Shown: positions 1 through 9,599, numbered from the stretch's first letter. The stretch is 35,106 nucleotides of DNA from an uncultured Pseudomonadota bacterium (GCA_903831455.1 CAIKXV010000231.1:1-35106); one strand, 5' to 3'. Notes: generated by a model from the letters alone, not told the origin. Numbers and translations are program-made.

Positions 1-2
1 AC

Positions 3-272
3 GAGGAGTCGGTGTTCCGGGCCGGTCACGCGCTGGAGAAGGTGATCGACAATCGGTCAATCAGGCCGCTTGTCAGGAGCAAAGTACGCGCTCACTCGCA
101 GGGTTCGATACGTCAGGATCCCCCGCTGGATCCGCAGCAGGTGGAGGCCGCGCATCGACTGCTGGAGGCGCGCGGCGTTCGGTCGGACGAGCGGGCGCTG
201 CGCCAGTGCGCGGCGACCCTGCCCTACGCGCGGGAGGCGCTGGACCGCCTCCGGGCGATGGCGACGGGTTGA
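3..272 (+). CDS. C-terminal fragment of an unrecognised protein (left-truncated)
   Basis: The frame is open at the left edge and ends in TGA at 270-272; an internal GTG lies at 12. I do not recognise the family. The last 45 or so residues are charged and probably helical (a stretch around HRLLEARGV and ALDRLRAM). Codon third positions are G/C-rich at both ends but irregular around positions 50-115. Either the middle is a linker, or an old frameshift joins two pieces, or this is not a gene. It converges on the minus-strand lipoprotein gene that ends at 376, with about 100 bases between them and no clear terminator. Function is unknown. Confidence 0.35.
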   Translation, partial: EESVFRAGHALEKVIDNRSIRPLVRSKVRAHSQGSIRQDPPLDPQQVEAAHRLLEARGVRSDERALRQCAATLPYAREALDRLRAMATG

Positions 273-375
273 TCGCGCGGAGGCGGCCGGCGGAGATGCG
301 TCGGCCCTGCCGGGGTACCCGAACGGCCGGATCCTCGCCGCCGTGCGGTCCGGGGCTGCGGACGGTGCCGGACGT

Positions 376-1185
376 TCACGGCAGCGTGGTACGCAGCACG
401 GCCAGCCACGGGCGATCCGCAGTGCGGACCAGGCGGCCGCGGGAGTCGAGCGGAATCCGCAACCGGGCGACGCCGTTGCCCACGTTGCCCCCGATCGCGT
501 GCACGAGGCCGCCCATCACCGCGACCACGATGTCGCAGTGATAGGTGCCGATGCTGTCGGCCTGCAGCAGCTGGTCGAAGCGGGTGACCCGGCCGGCGGT
601 GTCGCCGCGTGGGGCGCAGATCAGGTCGGACGGTTGTGGCGTCGTGGTGGTGGCGTCGAGCGCGACGACGCCCGCGCCGGGCGACGCGGCGCGGGCATGC
701 CGGATGTAGTCCCAGTGGCGGGCGCTGGCCGGGAAGGCCCGCTCCGGTACGCCGGCCGCGCGCATCACGAACGAGACGAAAACGGCCGACCACGGCTGCA
801 GTGATCCGTCCGGGTAGCGCAGTCGGCGCAGGGCGGTCGCCGGATCGGAGAAGCTGTTCCAGTACAGCAGCACCCGCGTGGTGAACGGTGGATCGTGCTC
901 CAGCGAGGGCGGGGGCGCCGGGTCGCGCGCGGGTTCCGGCGCGCCGGGCGCCAGGCGACCCCACAAGGTCCACTCCTGCTCGGCAATCTGCACGATGCGC
1001 TGCGCGGTCGGGGGCAGGTCGATCACCCTGCCGCCGAGACCGGCGGGCGCACGCTCGGTCGTGCGCGGGGGCGTCGATGCGCAGCCGGCGAGCAGCGCCA
1101 GGCCCAGGGCCAGCAGCGCGAACGCGAGGGGGGTCGAGCGCACCCGCGGTCGACCGTGTCCAGCCTGCAGCGAAGCAGGCATCAT
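376..1185 (-). CDS. DUF2272 domain-containing lipoprotein
   Basis: The 269-residue product starts at the first of two adjacent ATGs (1185, 1182). It has a basic N-terminus, a hydrophobic segment (about residues 18-34) and a lipobox LAGC with the acylated Cys at about 35, so it should be an exported lipoprotein. The mature part has the pattern of DUF2272 proteins: a PWSAVFVSFVMRAAG segment near residue 131, a following HWDYI, and a C-terminal CDIVVAVMGG ... HAIGGNVGNGV segment. The layout resembles NlpC/P60 or CHAP-like papain folds, but Ser stands where a nucleophilic Cys would be expected, so I do not claim hydrolase activity. Only 39 bases separate it from the divergent gene at 1225. The much longer frame running on to 2175 is antisense to that gene and is not believed. 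Confidence 0.85.
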   Translation of the reverse strand: MMPASLQAGHGRPRVRSTPLAFALLALGLALLAGCASTPPRTTERAPAGLGGRVIDLPPTAQRIVQIAEQEWTLWGRLAPGAPEPARDPAPPPSLEHDPPFTTRVLLYWNSFSDPATALRRLRYPDGSLQPWSAVFVSFVMRAAGVPERAFPASARHWDYIRHARAASPGAGVVALDATTTTPQPSDLICAPRGDTAGRVTRFDQLLQADSIGTYHCDIVVAVMGGLVHAIGGNVGNGVARLRIPLDSRGRLVRTADRPWLAVLRTTLP

Positions 1186-1224
1186 GCGCGGATGGGACAG
1201 GTCGTCCCGGGACGGAGAGCGGGC

Positions 1225-1887
1225 ATGGCAGAAGGACCGAGGATCGTGCTGTTCAGCGTACACCGCGATGCGATGGAGGCGGCTCGCCACGCCTTCGCCA
1301 CGCGCTGGCCGGAGGCGCAGGTGAGCAATCTGCTCGACGACGGGTTGTTCAGATGGGTGGTGGAGGCGGGCGGCGTGGTACCCGGGATGCACGACGCGTT
1401 CCACACGCTGACCCGGTATGCGGTGGCGCGAGGCGCACAGGGCATTGTGTATACCTGCTCGGCGTTCCGCGAGGTCATCGATGGCTGCCGGGCGATGTTC
1501 CCGATACCGATGCTGGGACCGAACACCGCGATGATCGACGACGCGCTCGATGCGGGATCGCGGCTGGCCGTGATGGCGACCGTGGGTCCGACCATCCCGT
1601 CGTTCTCGGCCGAACTGCTCGAAGTCGCCGCGGCCCGGTGCCGGAAGGTCGAACTCGTCCCGGTGGTGGTGGAGGGCGCGTTCGATGCCCTCGCGCGCGG
1701 CGACGCGGCCACCCATGATCGGCTGGTGGCCGAGCGGGCGCGCGAGATTCGCGATTGCGATGCCGTCGTGCTGGCGCAGTTCACGCTGGCGCGCGCCGCG
1801 CCTGTGGTCGCCGCCGCCTGCCCGGTGCCCGTGTTCGAGTCGCCGGGGGCCGCGGTCGCGCGCATGCGGGCGTTGCTGGCGGGCTGA
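1225..1887 (+). CDS. Asp/Glu/hydantoin racemase superfamily protein
   Basis: The 220-residue product has the two-lobed Asp/Glu racemase-like layout. The first lobe carries the nucleophile motif YTCSAF (Cys78). The second-lobe position that normally holds the partner Cys reads VLAQFTLA, with Gln185 instead. Relatives with a single Cys include arylmalonate decarboxylase-like enzymes, so ordinary two-base racemisation is unlikely. GGAG at 1214-1217, seven bases before ATG 1225, decides the start; an in-frame ATG at 1192 lacks such a site. No signal peptide is visible, so it is cytoplasmic. The gene is divergent from the DUF2272 lipoprotein and there is no pathway partner next to it. Substrate unknown. 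Confidence 0.8.
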   Translation: MAEGPRIVLFSVHRDAMEAARHAFATRWPEAQVSNLLDDGLFRWVVEAGGVVPGMHDAFHTLTRYAVARGAQGIVYTCSAFREVIDGCRAMFPIPMLGPNTAMIDDALDAGSRLAVMATVGPTIPSFSAELLEVAAARCRKVELVPVVVEGAFDALARGDAATHDRLVAERAREIRDCDAVVLAQFTLARAAPVVAAACPVPVFESPGAAVARMRALLAG

Positions 1888-2029
1888 CATGGGCCGGGCC
1901 GGGCAACGCGGCGTGATCGGAGCGAAGCGGGAGGCGACGGGGCGGGTCCGAGCCGACCCGAGGGCGGCCGGGCATGCCGTCCCACCGGTACCGGAGGTCG
2001 GGACCGGCCGCGCCGCGGCTCGGGCCGCG

Positions 2030-2407
2030 ATGTGTTCGAGTCCGCCGGCGGCGACCGATGGCCGCTCAGTGTCGCGGCCGCCGCGCGAGGGTGCGGCCGC
2101 ATCCTCGGGTCTGGAGGGGGCGGTCAGCTGCGACCAGGACGGATCGAGCGCGCTGAAAAGTCCGTCAGGCGACAAACAGGGCGCGATTCATCGTATCCAG
2201 CCGGCGAAACTCCTGAACAGCAAATGGACTGCGGTTCGCCCGGCCGATCGCGAGAAACACTGGTTGGTGACGCGTATCCTCGACTCGGAACAGCCGGCCA
2301 GCCGCTGGGAGTGGATCATCATCGAGGCGGTGCATTCGCGCCGGGCTGTCCGGATACGGTGGCGAGATCTCCAGGATGCATCGGCATGGCGAAGGGGCTG
2401 GTGCTGA
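2030..2407 (+). CDS. TIGR02450-type Trp-rich conserved small protein
   Basis: From about base 2186 to the stop the frame encodes a roughly 73-residue module. It contains AKLLNSKWTAVRP, a REKHWLVT block, a central EW-IIIEAV segment and a C-terminal IRWRDLQD ... WRRGWC. This is the pattern of the small Trp-rich TIGR02450 proteins, whose function is unknown and which normally start just before the KLL-SKWTA motif. Here no ATG, GTG or TTG lies at that place. Candidates are ATG 2030 (given here), GTG 2069 or a rare ATT at 2186, and none has a convincing Shine-Dalgarno. The extra N-terminal 52 residues are Ser/Pro/Ala-rich and probably not a domain. The stop is firm and the start is not. The 140 bases before 2030 show nothing recognisable. 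Confidence 0.65.
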   Translation: MCSSPPAATDGRSVSRPPREGAAASSGLEGAVSCDQDGSSALKSPSGDKQGAIHRIQPAKLLNSKWTAVRPADREKHWLVTRILDSEQPASRWEWIIIEAVHSRRAVRIRWRDLQDASAWRRGWC

Positions 2408-2470
2408 CCGGCCTTCGCGCGTTCGATCGATGCGCCGCCAGGGCGCGTCAACCGGCAGGGGAGGACAGGG

Positions 2471-3256
2471 ATGGAGCGCGGTGTCCGAGGGTTGTCGATC
2501 GCGGGATGGGGGCTCGTGGTGGTGCTGGCCTGGTTGCCATGGCTCGACCAGATCGCGGTCGAACAGGTCGAGGACGGGTTTCGTCGGGCGCTGATCGCCC
2601 ATGCGGCGGCCAGGGCGCTGAACGCGGGCATTTCATTGCTCCAGGAAAGCACGGTCGCGGTCAGCGTGCTGGGTACCGGTGTGACCGTGGCGCTCGGGCA
2701 GGTACTCGACCCGCTGAACGATCTCGTGGAGTGGTTTGCTTCGATGATGCTGCTGGCCACGGTGTCCTTCGGGGTCCAGCGCGTGCTGGTGGCCGTCGGT
2801 GGGCACTGGCTGCTGGCGCTGGCGCTCAGCGTGGCAGCGGCGTTTGCGATCGCCGCGTTGTGCCGTGGACGCGCGGGATCTGCGGGTTTGCGCGGAATAC
2901 TGATCGTTCTGCTGCTCGCGCGATTTGCGGTGCCCGCATCCGCGATTGCCAGCGAGGCGCTCTATCGGGCATTCATGGCCCCGGATCTCGCGCGTAGCCA
3001 GCAGACGCTGGAGCGGCTTGCTGCAAGCGCGGGCGAGCAGGGGGCCGCTCAGCCCGGCTGGCGGGAGACCCTCAGTCCGGCCGAGTGGAAGCGGCGTCTG
3101 GAGTACTGGACCCAGGCCGCGGAGCAGGCGGTCGACAGCATGGTGCGCGTGATCGTGGTGTTTCTCCTGCAGACCTTGCTGATCCCGGTCGCGCTGCTCT
3201 GGGCGATGATCCGGCTGGCGGGCGTCCTGTTGCGCGGAGGCGGGAGACCCGCCTGA
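2471..3256 (+). CDS. Polytopic integral membrane protein of unknown function
   Basis: The 261-residue product has several hydrophobic segments: about residues 9-25, 88-131 (probably two helices), 138-163 and 223-254. A hydrophilic, partly helical region lies at 165-220. There is no signal-peptidase site and no catalytic motif I can recognise. A purine-rich GGGGAGGA stretch lies just before ATG 2471 and supports the start. It is the last gene before the parS sites and mnmG. Ten bases after its stop comes the first parS palindrome, which could also fold as an RNA hairpin at the end of this transcript. The position next to the partition locus is suggestive, but I assign no function. Confidence 0.75.
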   Translation: MERGVRGLSIAGWGLVVVLAWLPWLDQIAVEQVEDGFRRALIAHAAARALNAGISLLQESTVAVSVLGTGVTVALGQVLDPLNDLVEWFASMMLLATVSFGVQRVLVAVGGHWLLALALSVAAAFAIAALCRGRAGSAGLRGILIVLLLARFAVPASAIASEALYRAFMAPDLARSQQTLERLAASAGEQGAAQPGWRETLSPAEWKRRLEYWTQAAEQAVDSMVRVIVVFLLQTLLIPVALLWAMIRLAGVLLRGGGRPA

Positions 3257-3266
3257 CCCCGCCGGC

Positions 3267-3282
3267 TGTTCCACGTGGAACA
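3267..3282. promoter_or_regulatory. parS centromere-like site 1
   Basis: The 16-bp perfect palindrome TGTTCCACGTGGAACA matches the chromosomal parS consensus bound by ParB proteins of the Spo0J type. Flanking GCCGGC repeats on both sides extend the perfect palindrome to 28 bp (3261-3288). It lies 3.6 kb before parB in the same window, as expected for origin-proximal parS sites, which usually cluster near parAB. Confidence 0.9.
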
Positions 3283-3333
3283 GCCGGCGTGTATCCCGTC
3301 CGGGCGAGGTCGCAGTACCTCGCTCCCGAACAT

Positions 3334-3349
3334 CGTTCCACGTGGAACA
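3334..3349. promoter_or_regulatory. parS centromere-like site 2
   Basis: CGTTCCACGTGGAACA has a perfect 14-bp palindromic core (3335-3348) and differs from site 1 only at the first base. The start-to-start distance to site 1 is 67 bp. It ends six bases before the predicted -35 element of the mnmG promoter, so ParB bound here could affect transcription of mnmG-rsmG-parAB. Confidence 0.85.
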
Positions 3350-3354
3350 ACCGC

Positions 3355-3383
3355 TTGGCGTGGCCGCGACCTGCGCCTACAAT
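3355..3383 (+). promoter_or_regulatory. Sigma70 promoter of the mnmG-rsmG-parAB operon
   Basis: TTGGCG (3355-3360) and TACAAT (3378-3383) are separated by 17 bp, close to consensus. Transcription would start near 3390, leaving a leader of about 75 bases before the mnmG ATG. The promoter lies directly downstream of parS site 2. Confidence 0.65.
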
Positions 3384-3465
3384 CGGCCCCCCGCGAAAGC
3401 CCCGAGCGCCCGTCCGGCGCCGCCTACCGCGTTCTCGCCCGGGCCGGACTGCCCAGACACCAGCC

Positions 3466-5394
3466 ATGTGGTATCCGACAGACTACGATGTGATCGTCGT
3501 CGGTGGCGGCCATGCCGGCACCGAGGCCGCGCTCGCGTCCGCCCGATCCGGTCGGGCGACGCTGCTGCTGACGCACAACATCGAGACGCTGGGGCAGATG
3601 TCCTGCAACCCTTCGATCGGCGGCATCGGGAAGGGTCACCTGGTGCGGGAGATCGACGCGCTGGGCGGGGCGATGGCGCTGGCAACCGATGAAGCCGGGA
3701 TCCAGTTCCGCACGCTGAATGCCCGCAAGGGGCCCGCGGTTCGGGCGACCCGTGCCCAGGCGGATCGGGTGCTGTACAAGGCGGCGATCCGCCGCCGGCT
3801 GGAGAACCAGCCGAATCTGGCCATTTTCCAGCAGGCCGTCGACGACCTGATCCTGGAGAACGGCCGGATCGCCGGGGTGGTCACCCAGAGCGATATCCGG
3901 TTCAGGGCCCGGGCGGTGGTCATCACGACCGGGACGTTCCTGTCCGGGTTGATCCATATCGGCATGAAGAACCACTCGGCCGGCCGGGCAGGCGATCCCG
4001 CGTCCCACCGTCTTGCCGAGCGCCTGCGCGAGATACAACTGCCGGTTGGCCGGTTGAAGACCGGTACTCCGCCGCGGCTGGATGCCCGGACCATCGACTT
4101 CTCCGTGCTCGAGCGCCAACCCGGCGATGAGCCGGTCCCGGTGTTCTCGTTCATGGGCCGGCGCGAAATGCATCCGCGGCAGATCTGCTGCTGGATTACG
4201 CACACCAATACCCGGACGCACGAGGTGATCCGCGCCAACCTGGACCGGTCGCCGATGTTCGCGGGCGTCATCGAAGGGGTGGGTCCCCGGTATTGCCCGT
4301 CGATCGAGGACAAGGTCACCCGCTTCGCCGACCGGGACAGCCACCAGGTCTTCCTCGAACCCGAGGGCCTCACCGTCAACGAGATCTATCCGCAGGGCAT
4401 GTCGACCAGCCTGCCCTTCGATGTCCAGCTGGACTACATGCGATCGATCCGGGGGCTGGAGCGGGTGCATATCGTGCGCCCGGGCTACGCGATCGAATAC
4501 GACTATGTCGATCCGCGGGCGCTGGCGGCGTCCCTCGAACTGAGGGCGATTCCGGGGCTGTTCCTTGCGGGACAGATCAACGGCACGACCGGTTACGAGG
4601 AAGCCGCCGCCCAGGGGCTGCTGGCCGGCATCAATGCCGCGCGATCGGCGCGGGGCGAGCCCGCCTGGGTGCCCGGGCGGGATCAGGCCTATCTGGGCGT
4701 GCTGGTCGACGACCTGGTGACGCAGGGCGTGACCGAGCCCTACCGGATGTTCACCAGCCGCGCGGAATACCGGCTGTCGCTGCGCGAGGACAACGCCGAC
4801 GTTCGCCTGACTGCGGTCGGGCGTGAGCTCGGACTCGTCCCGGACGATCGGTGGGAAGCCTTCGAGCGCAAGCGGGAGGCGGTCGAGCGTGAGGGCGAGC
4901 GCCTTCGCTCGACCTGGGTCAACCCCCGTCTGGTTTCCGAGGCTGACGCTATCCGTGTGCTAGGACGAACCCTTGAGCGAGAGTATGCGCTCACACAACT
5001 TCTCAGTCGACCCGATGTCAGCTACCGATCGCTGATGACGCTGCCGGCTGCGGGCCCGGGCGTGGACGACGAAGCGGTCATCGAGCAGCTGGAGATCAGC
5101 GTGCGCTATGCCGGCTACATCGAGCGTCAGGCGGACGAGATCGCGCGCCAGTCCGCGACGGAATCCACGCCGCTGCCCGCCGACCTCGACTACGCCAGCC
5201 TGACCGCCTTGTCCTTCGAGGCCCGCCAGCGGCTGGCGGCCGCCCGTCCGGCAACGCTCGGCCAGGCTTCGCGCGTGCCGGGCATCACGCCAGCCGCCGT
5301 GTCGCTGCTGCGGGTGTACCTGCGCAAGCTTGCCGCGAATGCGGCGCCGCAACACGAACATCCGTCGCACGCGTCGACCGCCCGTCGCGCCTGA
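3466..5394 (+). CDS. mnmG: tRNA uridine-5-carboxymethylaminomethyl modification enzyme MnmG (GidA)
   Basis: This FAD-dependent subunit of the MnmE-MnmG complex installs the cmnm5/nm5 group on the wobble uridine of certain tRNAs, using methylene-tetrahydrofolate. The 642-residue length is typical for the long MnmG family. The N-terminal dinucleotide fold has GGGHAG at 13-18. The signature [19 protein letters not shown] follows near residue 47, then a [10 protein letters not shown] block and the helical C-terminal domain. The start at 3466 gives the usual M[16 protein letters not shown] opening; upstream in-frame codons would read through the parS and promoter region. The Shine-Dalgarno is weak. 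It is the first gene of an operon with rsmG 26 bases downstream, the standard origin-proximal order. Confidence 0.97.
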   Translation: MWYPTDYDVIVVGGGHAGTEAALASARSGRATLLLTHNIETLGQMSCNPSIGGIGKGHLVREIDALGGAMALATDEAGIQFRTLNARKGPAVRATRAQADRVLYKAAIRRRLENQPNLAIFQQAVDDLILENGRIAGVVTQSDIRFRARAVVITTGTFLSGLIHIGMKNHSAGRAGDPASHRLAERLREIQLPVGRLKTGTPPRLDARTIDFSVLERQPGDEPVPVFSFMGRREMHPRQICCWITHTNTRTHEVIRANLDRSPMFAGVIEGVGPRYCPSIEDKVTRFADRDSHQVFLEPEGLTVNEIYPQGMSTSLPFDVQLDYMRSIRGLERVHIVRPGYAIEYDYVDPRALAASLELRAIPGLFLAGQINGTTGYEEAAAQGLLAGINAARSARGEPAWVPGRDQAYLGVLVDDLVTQGVTEPYRMFTSRAEYRLSLREDNADVRLTAVGRELGLVPDDRWEAFERKREAVEREGERLRSTWVNPRLVSEADAIRVLGRTLEREYALTQLLSRPDVSYRSLMTLPAAGPGVDDEAVIEQLEISVRYAGYIERQADEIARQSATESTPLPADLDYASLTALSFEARQRLAAARPATLGQASRVPGITPAAVSLLRVYLRKLAANAAPQHEHPSHASTARRA

Positions 5395-5420
5395 CCTCAC
5401 GACGGGACCCGGAGCCTGCC

Positions 5421-6050
5421 ATGCCTGCCACCACCCTCGACACCGGACTCGCCGCGCTGGGACTCGACCTCTCCGTCGACCAGCGGCGCCGCCTGCTCGA
5501 CTACGTCGAGCTGATCGCCAAGTGGAACCAGGTGCACAACCTCACCGCGATCCGCGATGTCTCGCGCATGGTCACGCATCACCTGCTCGACAGCCTCGCG
5601 GTGCTGCGCGCGATCGACGCCCCGGCCCGCCGCGTGCTCGACGTGGGCAGTGGCGCCGGGCTGCCCGGCATCCCGCTGGCGATCGCACGACCCGCGTGGT
5701 GGGTCACGCTGATCGACAGCCACCACAAGAAGGGCGCGTTCCTCGCGCAGGCGGTCGGCGAACTGGGCATCGGCAACGCCCGGGTCGTGGTCGATCGGGT
5801 CGAGGCCTGGCAACCCGAGGAGCGGTTCGATGCGGTGATCTCGCGCGCGTTCTCCGACCTGCCGGAGTTTGCCCAGCTCGCCGGCCGACTGCGCACGCCC
5901 GGCGGCGAACTGCTCGCGATGAAGGGCGTGCATCCGTACGAAGAGGTGCTGCAGCTGCCGGCAGAAGCCGGAGAAGTCGACGTCGTGAAGCTGGACGTGC
6001 CGGGCCTCGACGGCGAGCGCCACCTGGTCAGGGTTCGTGCACCGCAATGA
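5421..6050 (+). CDS. rsmG: 16S rRNA (guanine(527)-N7)-methyltransferase RsmG (GidB)
   Basis: The 209-residue product is a class I SAM-dependent methyltransferase that makes m7G527 in the 530 loop of 16S rRNA. The SAM-binding motif I LDVGSGAGLPGIPLA lies near residues 73-87. It is preceded by the family's WN-x-x-HNLTAI and HHLLDSLA segments and followed by a DAVISRAFSDL motif. The gene sits between mnmG and parA, and its TGA overlaps the parA ATG (ATGA), so translational coupling is likely. Loss of this enzyme gives low-level streptomycin resistance in other bacteria. Confidence 0.96.
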   Translation: MPATTLDTGLAALGLDLSVDQRRRLLDYVELIAKWNQVHNLTAIRDVSRMVTHHLLDSLAVLRAIDAPARRVLDVGSGAGLPGIPLAIARPAWWVTLIDSHHKKGAFLAQAVGELGIGNARVVVDRVEAWQPEERFDAVISRAFSDLPEFAQLAGRLRTPGGELLAMKGVHPYEEVLQLPAEAGEVDVVKLDVPGLDGERHLVRVRAPQ

Positions 6051-6850
6051 CCCGGATCCTTGCCGTCGCCAACCAGAAAGGCGGGGTGGGCAAGACCACC
6101 ACGACCGTGAACCTCGGCGCGAGCCTGGCCGCGGCCCGGCGCCGGGTATTGCTGATCGACCTCGATCCGCAAGGCAATGCAACGACCGGCAGCGGCATCG
6201 ACAAGGCCGCGCTCGATGCGTCGATCTACCACGTGCTGCTCGGGCTGCGCGACGCCGCATCGGCCCGCGTGCGCTCCGAGAGCTGCGGCTACGACCTGCT
6301 GCCGTCGAACCGCCACCTCGCGGGCGCCGAGGTGGAACTGGTCGATGCCGATGCGCGCGAGCAGCGGCTTCGGCAGGCACTGCGGCCGATCGCCGCGCAG
6401 TACGACTACATCCTGATCGATTGCCCGCCGGCCCTGTCGCTGCTCACGATCAATGCATTCGCAGCCGCCGACGCCGTGGTGATCCCGATGCAGTGCGAGT
6501 ACTACGCGCTGGAGGGCCTGACCGACCTGATGGAGACGATCCGCCGGGTGAGACAGGGGCTGCAGCCGTCGCTGGAGATCGATGGACTGCTGCGCACGAT
6601 GTACGACCCGCGCAATACGCTTGCCCAGCAGGTCTCCGACCAGCTCATGCGCCACTTCGAGGGCAAGGTGTTCCGCACCGTCGTGCCGCGCAACGTGCGC
6701 CTGGCCGAGGCACCCAGCCACGGGCAGCCGGCGCTGGTGTTCGACCGGCAGTCGAAGGGGGCCCTCGCCTACCTCGCGCTGGCGGGCGAGATGCTCAATC
6801 GCGAAGCGGCGCGCGAAGGCGGCGGCTCCGAGACAGGGATGGCGACGTGA
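6047..6850 (+). CDS. parA: Chromosome-partitioning ATPase ParA (Soj)
   Basis: The 267-residue product is a Walker-type partition ATPase. It has the deviant Walker A KGGVGKTT at residues 11-18, with signature Lys11 and catalytic-loop Lys16, a LIDLDPQGNAT switch region near 36-46 and a Walker B-like LIDCPP near 123-128. It has no N-terminal DNA-binding extension, so it is the short chromosomal (Soj) type rather than a plasmid ParA of the long type. It binds DNA non-specifically and drives segregation of ParB-parS complexes. Start 6047 overlaps the rsmG stop. Its stop overlaps the parB start, giving a coupled pair. Confidence 0.96.
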   Translation: MTRILAVANQKGGVGKTTTTVNLGASLAAARRRVLLIDLDPQGNATTGSGIDKAALDASIYHVLLGLRDAASARVRSESCGYDLLPSNRHLAGAEVELVDADAREQRLRQALRPIAAQYDYILIDCPPALSLLTINAFAAADAVVIPMQCEYYALEGLTDLMETIRRVRQGLQPSLEIDGLLRTMYDPRNTLAQQVSDQLMRHFEGKVFRTVVPRNVRLAEAPSHGQPALVFDRQSKGALAYLALAGEMLNREAAREGGGSETGMAT

Positions 6851-7740
6851 TGGCGAAGAACAGGGGATTGGGACGGGGTCTCGACGCGTTGCTGGGCAAG
6901 TCGGTCGTGGATGCCCCGGTCGCGGCGCCCGCGGGCGAGCCGGCCGAAGGCCTCCGGACGCTTCCGGTCGGCAGCCTGCTGCCGGGCAAGTATCAGCCGC
7001 GCACCCGCATGGACGACACCGCGCTCGAGGAACTGGCCTCCTCGATCCGCGAACAGGGCATCCTGCAGCCGATCCTCGTTCGCCCGGTCGGCGCCGATCG
7101 GTTCGAGATCGTCGCGGGCGAGCGGCGCTGGCGGGCCGCGCAGCGAGCGGGCCTGACCGAGGTCCCCGTGCTGGTTCGCACCATCGCCGACGAGTCGGCC
7201 GTCGCGATGGCGCTGATCGAGAACATCCAGCGCGAGGACCTCAACGCGCTCGAGGAGGCGCACGGCATCCAGCGCCTGATCGACGAGTTCGGCATGACCC
7301 ACGAGGCGGCCGCGCGGGCGCTGGGCCGCTCGCGCGCCGCGGTCACCAACCTGCTGCGCCTGCGCGCGCTGGCCGAGCCGGTGCAGGAGATGCTGGCCTC
7401 CGGATCGATCGAGATGGGACATGCCCGCGCGCTGCTGTCGCTCGATCCCGCGCGGCAGATCACCCTGGCCAATCGGGTCGCCGGCCAGCGGCTGTCGGTG
7501 CGGGATACCGAGCGGGAGGTGGCGCGCCTGGTGGCGCCCGCGCGCGGTGCCGGCGCCCCGGCCCGTCACCGCGAACCCGACCGCGACGTGCTGCGATTGC
7601 AGGAGCGACTCGCCGAGACCCTCGGCACCGCGGTGCGCCTGCGGGTCGGCCCGCGCCGGACGGGTCGGCTGGAAATCACCTGGCATTCGCTGGAACAGCT
7701 CGACGACCTGACGCGGCGGCTCGGCCTGTCGCCGGAGTGA
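6850..7740 (+). CDS. parB: Chromosome-partitioning protein ParB (Spo0J), CTPase and parS-binding
   Basis: The 296-residue product begins with the family opening KNRGLGRGLDALLG, a ParA-interacting N-terminus. After an Ala/Pro-rich linker comes the ParB/Srx CTPase domain with GERRWRA at 90-96 and ENIQRED at 124-130. Then follows the parS-reading helix-turn-helix (about 149-172) and a C-terminal dimerisation domain. ATG 6850 overlaps the parA TGA by one base; an in-frame GTG at 6847 is the alternative. Its likely targets, two parS sites, lie at 3267 and 3334. An 8-bp stem hairpin follows the stop. Confidence 0.96.
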   Translation: MAKNRGLGRGLDALLGKSVVDAPVAAPAGEPAEGLRTLPVGSLLPGKYQPRTRMDDTALEELASSIREQGILQPILVRPVGADRFEIVAGERRWRAAQRAGLTEVPVLVRTIADESAVAMALIENIQREDLNALEEAHGIQRLIDEFGMTHEAAARALGRSRAAVTNLLRLRALAEPVQEMLASGSIEMGHARALLSLDPARQITLANRVAGQRLSVRDTEREVARLVAPARGAGAPARHREPDRDVLRLQERLAETLGTAVRLRVGPRRTGRLEITWHSLEQLDDLTRRLGLSPE

Positions 7741-7746
7741 GGCCGT

Positions 7747-7767
7747 CCGGGCGCGACCTGCGCCCGG
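7747..7767 (+). terminator. Hairpin after parB, possible terminator
   Basis: CCGGGCGC and GCGCCCGG form a perfect 8-bp stem around a five-base loop, beginning six bases after the parB stop. No T-run follows, so it could be a factor-assisted terminator or an RNA 3'-end stabiliser. Confidence 0.4.
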
Positions 7768-7797
7768 GCCCCGGAAGCCGGGACGCCGCTCGCCGGA

Positions 7798-7827
7798 TTG
7801 ACAACCCGACGGGGCGCGCGAGAAAAT
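7798..7827 (+). promoter_or_regulatory. Putative sigma70 promoter of the atp operon
   Basis: A perfect -35 TTGACA (7798-7803) is followed after 18 bp by GAAAAT (7822-7827), a moderate -10. It lies in the 213-base parB-atpI gap and would give a leader of about 120 bases before atpI. The rest of this gap (7830-7953) is GC-rich with several short self-complementary runs and no evident gene. Confidence 0.5.
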
Positions 7828-7953
7828 CAAGGGCTTTGTGGAAGGCGACTCCCGTTGTGTCTGTCGCGGTTGTCGTCCGGGCGGCGTCGAGGCCCGCCCC
7901 CGGCCGATGGTCGGGGCGCGGAAAGTCCGGCGCGGCAAACGCAAGGCCCCTGC

Positions 7954-8367
7954 ATGCAATCCGCTGCATCCGCGACGAAGTCTGGTCCCCCGGGGTTCGT
8001 CGCGATCGTCGGATTGCAGGCGGCTCTGGTTGTGGCGTGCGCGCTGGTCGTCGGGGTGCTGTTCGGCACCCGTGAAGGCTGGTCGACGCTGGCGGGCGGA
8101 GCCGCCTGCTGGGTCCCGAGCGCGCTATTCGCGTGGCGGTTCTCGCTGGCGCTGCGGTACAGGCCCGAACAGGCCGCGGCGGTGTTCTTCGTCGGCGAGT
8201 TCGCCAAGGTGCTGTTGACGCTGCTGCTGCTGGCCGCGCTCGCTCGGACGATATCGACGATCTGGTGGCCGGGCGCGGTGCTCGGCGTGATCGTGGCGGT
8301 GAAGTCGAACTGGCTGGCCCTGCTGATGAAGGGCCGGGCCCGGCAGCCCGGGCCGCCAGAATCCTGA
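7954..8367 (+). CDS. atpI: ATP synthase accessory protein AtpI
   Basis: The 137-residue membrane protein has four predicted helices (about 15-38, 43-63, 74-96 and 100-125) and short polar ends. This matches the AtpI/ATP synthase I family, an assembly helper for the c-ring that also has been linked to Mg2+ handling. It is the first gene of the atp cluster, 27 bases before atpB. No good Shine-Dalgarno precedes ATG 7954, which suggests low expression relative to the structural subunits. Sequence conservation in this family is low, so identification rests on topology, length and position. Confidence 0.88.
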   Translation: MQSAASATKSGPPGFVAIVGLQAALVVACALVVGVLFGTREGWSTLAGGAACWVPSALFAWRFSLALRYRPEQAAAVFFVGEFAKVLLTLLLLAALARTISTIWWPGAVLGVIVAVKSNWLALLMKGRARQPGPPES

Positions 8368-8394
8368 AACATATAGCTCCGACACTCTGTCTCC

Positions 8395-9563
<1,169 letters not shown>

Positions 9564-9576
9564 GTCCTTCCCCTCT

Positions 9577-9599
9577 CGCGCGCCGCAACCGGGCGCGCG
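9577..9599 (+). other. Intercistronic hairpin 1 between atpE and atpF
   Basis: CGCGCGCC (9577-9584) pairs perfectly with GGCGCGCG (9592-9599) around a seven-base loop, 13 bases after the atpE stop. No T-run is present. It probably shields the atpE message from 3' decay or attenuates read-through. Confidence 0.5.

Noticed and set aside
376-2175. A 599-codon minus-strand frame
   Set aside because: Only the part from 1185 down is the DUF2272 lipoprotein. The upstream part is antisense to the racemase-like gene and has no protein-like pattern.
3257-3465. Replication origin oriC between the membrane protein and mnmG
   Set aside because: I saw no DnaA boxes of the TTATCCACA type, no AT-rich unwinding region and no dnaA; only parS and promoter elements are supported.
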